Source of the DNA: JAWLCG01 sp041687295
GTDB lineage: Bacteria; Planctomycetota; Phycisphaerae; SM23-33; FEN-1343
Assembly (NCBI GenBank): GCA_041687295.1
Contig: JAWLCG010000293.1
Coordinates: 1 to 6,497 of the forward strand
Length of the DNA stretch: 6,497 nt
Reading direction: 5' to 3'
The position numbers and the translations under genes are program-made. This document shows positions 6,183 through 6,497 of this stretch, in pieces (the first letter of the stretch is position 1; each line of letters opens with the position of its first letter). The notes beneath the pieces were generated by a model, which made no database searches, had not been told where the DNA came from, and worked only from the letters and a program-made list of their open reading frames with translations.

Positions 6183-6497
6183 AGCCCCGCCCCGGCGGTG
6201 GCGACCCGGCGGCCATCCCTCTATACTACGGAAGTGCCCCGCCCCGCCGTTCGCCAGCAGCACGGTGGGCCATGTAGGGCGGGCAATGCCCGCCTCCCCG
6301 GCCACGTGAGCGCCGCCCCCCGACGCGAGCGGGCCGCAGCCCCGAAAGGGCCAGAAATGTGACCGGGGCGCGTGGGTGTGGCCGGGCGCGGGCGGCGACG
6401 GGCGCAGCCCTGCTATGTAGCCGTTTGTCAAGCCAGCCTGGGCAGATTGTGGGGCGTCGATCACGCAACCTGCTATTCAGTCGTCCGCGGAATCCCG
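6183..6497. other. Upstream non-coding stretch without a recognisable gene
   Basis: No frame here gives a recognisable protein. Minus-strand open frames starting at 6464 and 6468 run through the palindrome and the promoter, and the first continues into psd out of frame, so they look like GC-driven artefacts. The stretch holds one short palindrome (6278-6294), a TATAGA-like hexamer (6220-6225) without a -35 partner, and a perfect TTGACA on the minus strand (6426-6431) without a usable -10. The neighbouring gene lies beyond the window edge. Confidence 0.5.
6278..6294. repeat. Short perfect palindrome GGCGGGC-AAT-GCCCGCC
   Basis: Two perfect 7-nt arms (6278-6284 and 6288-6294) flank a 3-nt loop. 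It lies about 96 nt upstream of the psd -35 hexamer. It resembles the other GC-rich palindromes in the intergenic DNA in type but not in sequence. It could be another dispersed repeat or the 3' stem of an unseen neighbouring gene. Confidence 0.5.

Noticed and set aside
6220..6229. TATAGA or TAGTAT (minus) and TATACT (plus) as promoter -10 elements
   Set aside because: No acceptable -35 lies at 16-18 nt on either strand; the promoter at 6154-6182 is a better match and better placed.
6426..6431. Perfect TTGACA on the minus strand
   Set aside because: The hexamer 17 nt downstream is GCTGCG, and 16 or 18 nt spacing gives nothing better, so there is no usable -10.
6003..6464. Minus-strand open frame of 153 codons upstream of and overlapping psd
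   Set aside because: It runs through a palindrome and the psd promoter, enters psd out of frame, and shows no recognisable domain.

Overview
This is a GC-rich window of about 6.5 kb. All four genes I can support are on the minus strand: from right to left psd, pssA, purL and purQ. They account for nearly all of 383-6114. The rest is intergenic DNA rich in palindromes. The very high GC content, the dense GC-rich palindromes between genes, and a PurL carrying an N-terminal PurS-like pair beside a separate PurQ are compatible with a planctomycete-like bacterium, perhaps Phycisphaerae. That placement is an inference from general impression, not a search result.

Layout: 6115-6497 is a non-coding upstream region with a good sigma70-like promoter for psd (TTGACT, 17 nt, TAGAGT). 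psd (phosphatidylserine decarboxylase proenzyme) and pssA (phosphatidylserine synthase) overlap by 4 nt and form a translationally coupled pair that turns CDP-diacylglycerol and serine into phosphatidylethanolamine at the membrane. A gap of 223 nt follows, holding a large imperfect hairpin just after pssA and a probable purL leader. Then comes purL (FGAM synthase synthetase subunit fused to two PurS-like repeats), a gap of 242 nt with palindromes, and purQ (the glutaminase subunit). PurL and PurQ together would carry out the fourth step of de novo purine synthesis. Nothing obvious links the lipid pair to the purine pair beyond shared direction.

The left end, 1-382, has no gene. It holds a large hairpin, a short AT-richer repeat-like patch, a smaller hairpin and one copy of a 31-nt repeat whose second copy lies after purL.

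The most notable points are: (1) an apparent His-to-Pro change in the catalytic His-x-Glu motif of PurQ, located inside a run of nine G on the plus strand, so either a sequence error or an inactivated glutaminase; (2) the tandem PurS-like fusion on PurL; (3) palindromic elements shortly downstream of pssA, purL and purQ. I see no CRISPR array, transposase, tRNA, rRNA, defence system or other clearly undescribed system here.
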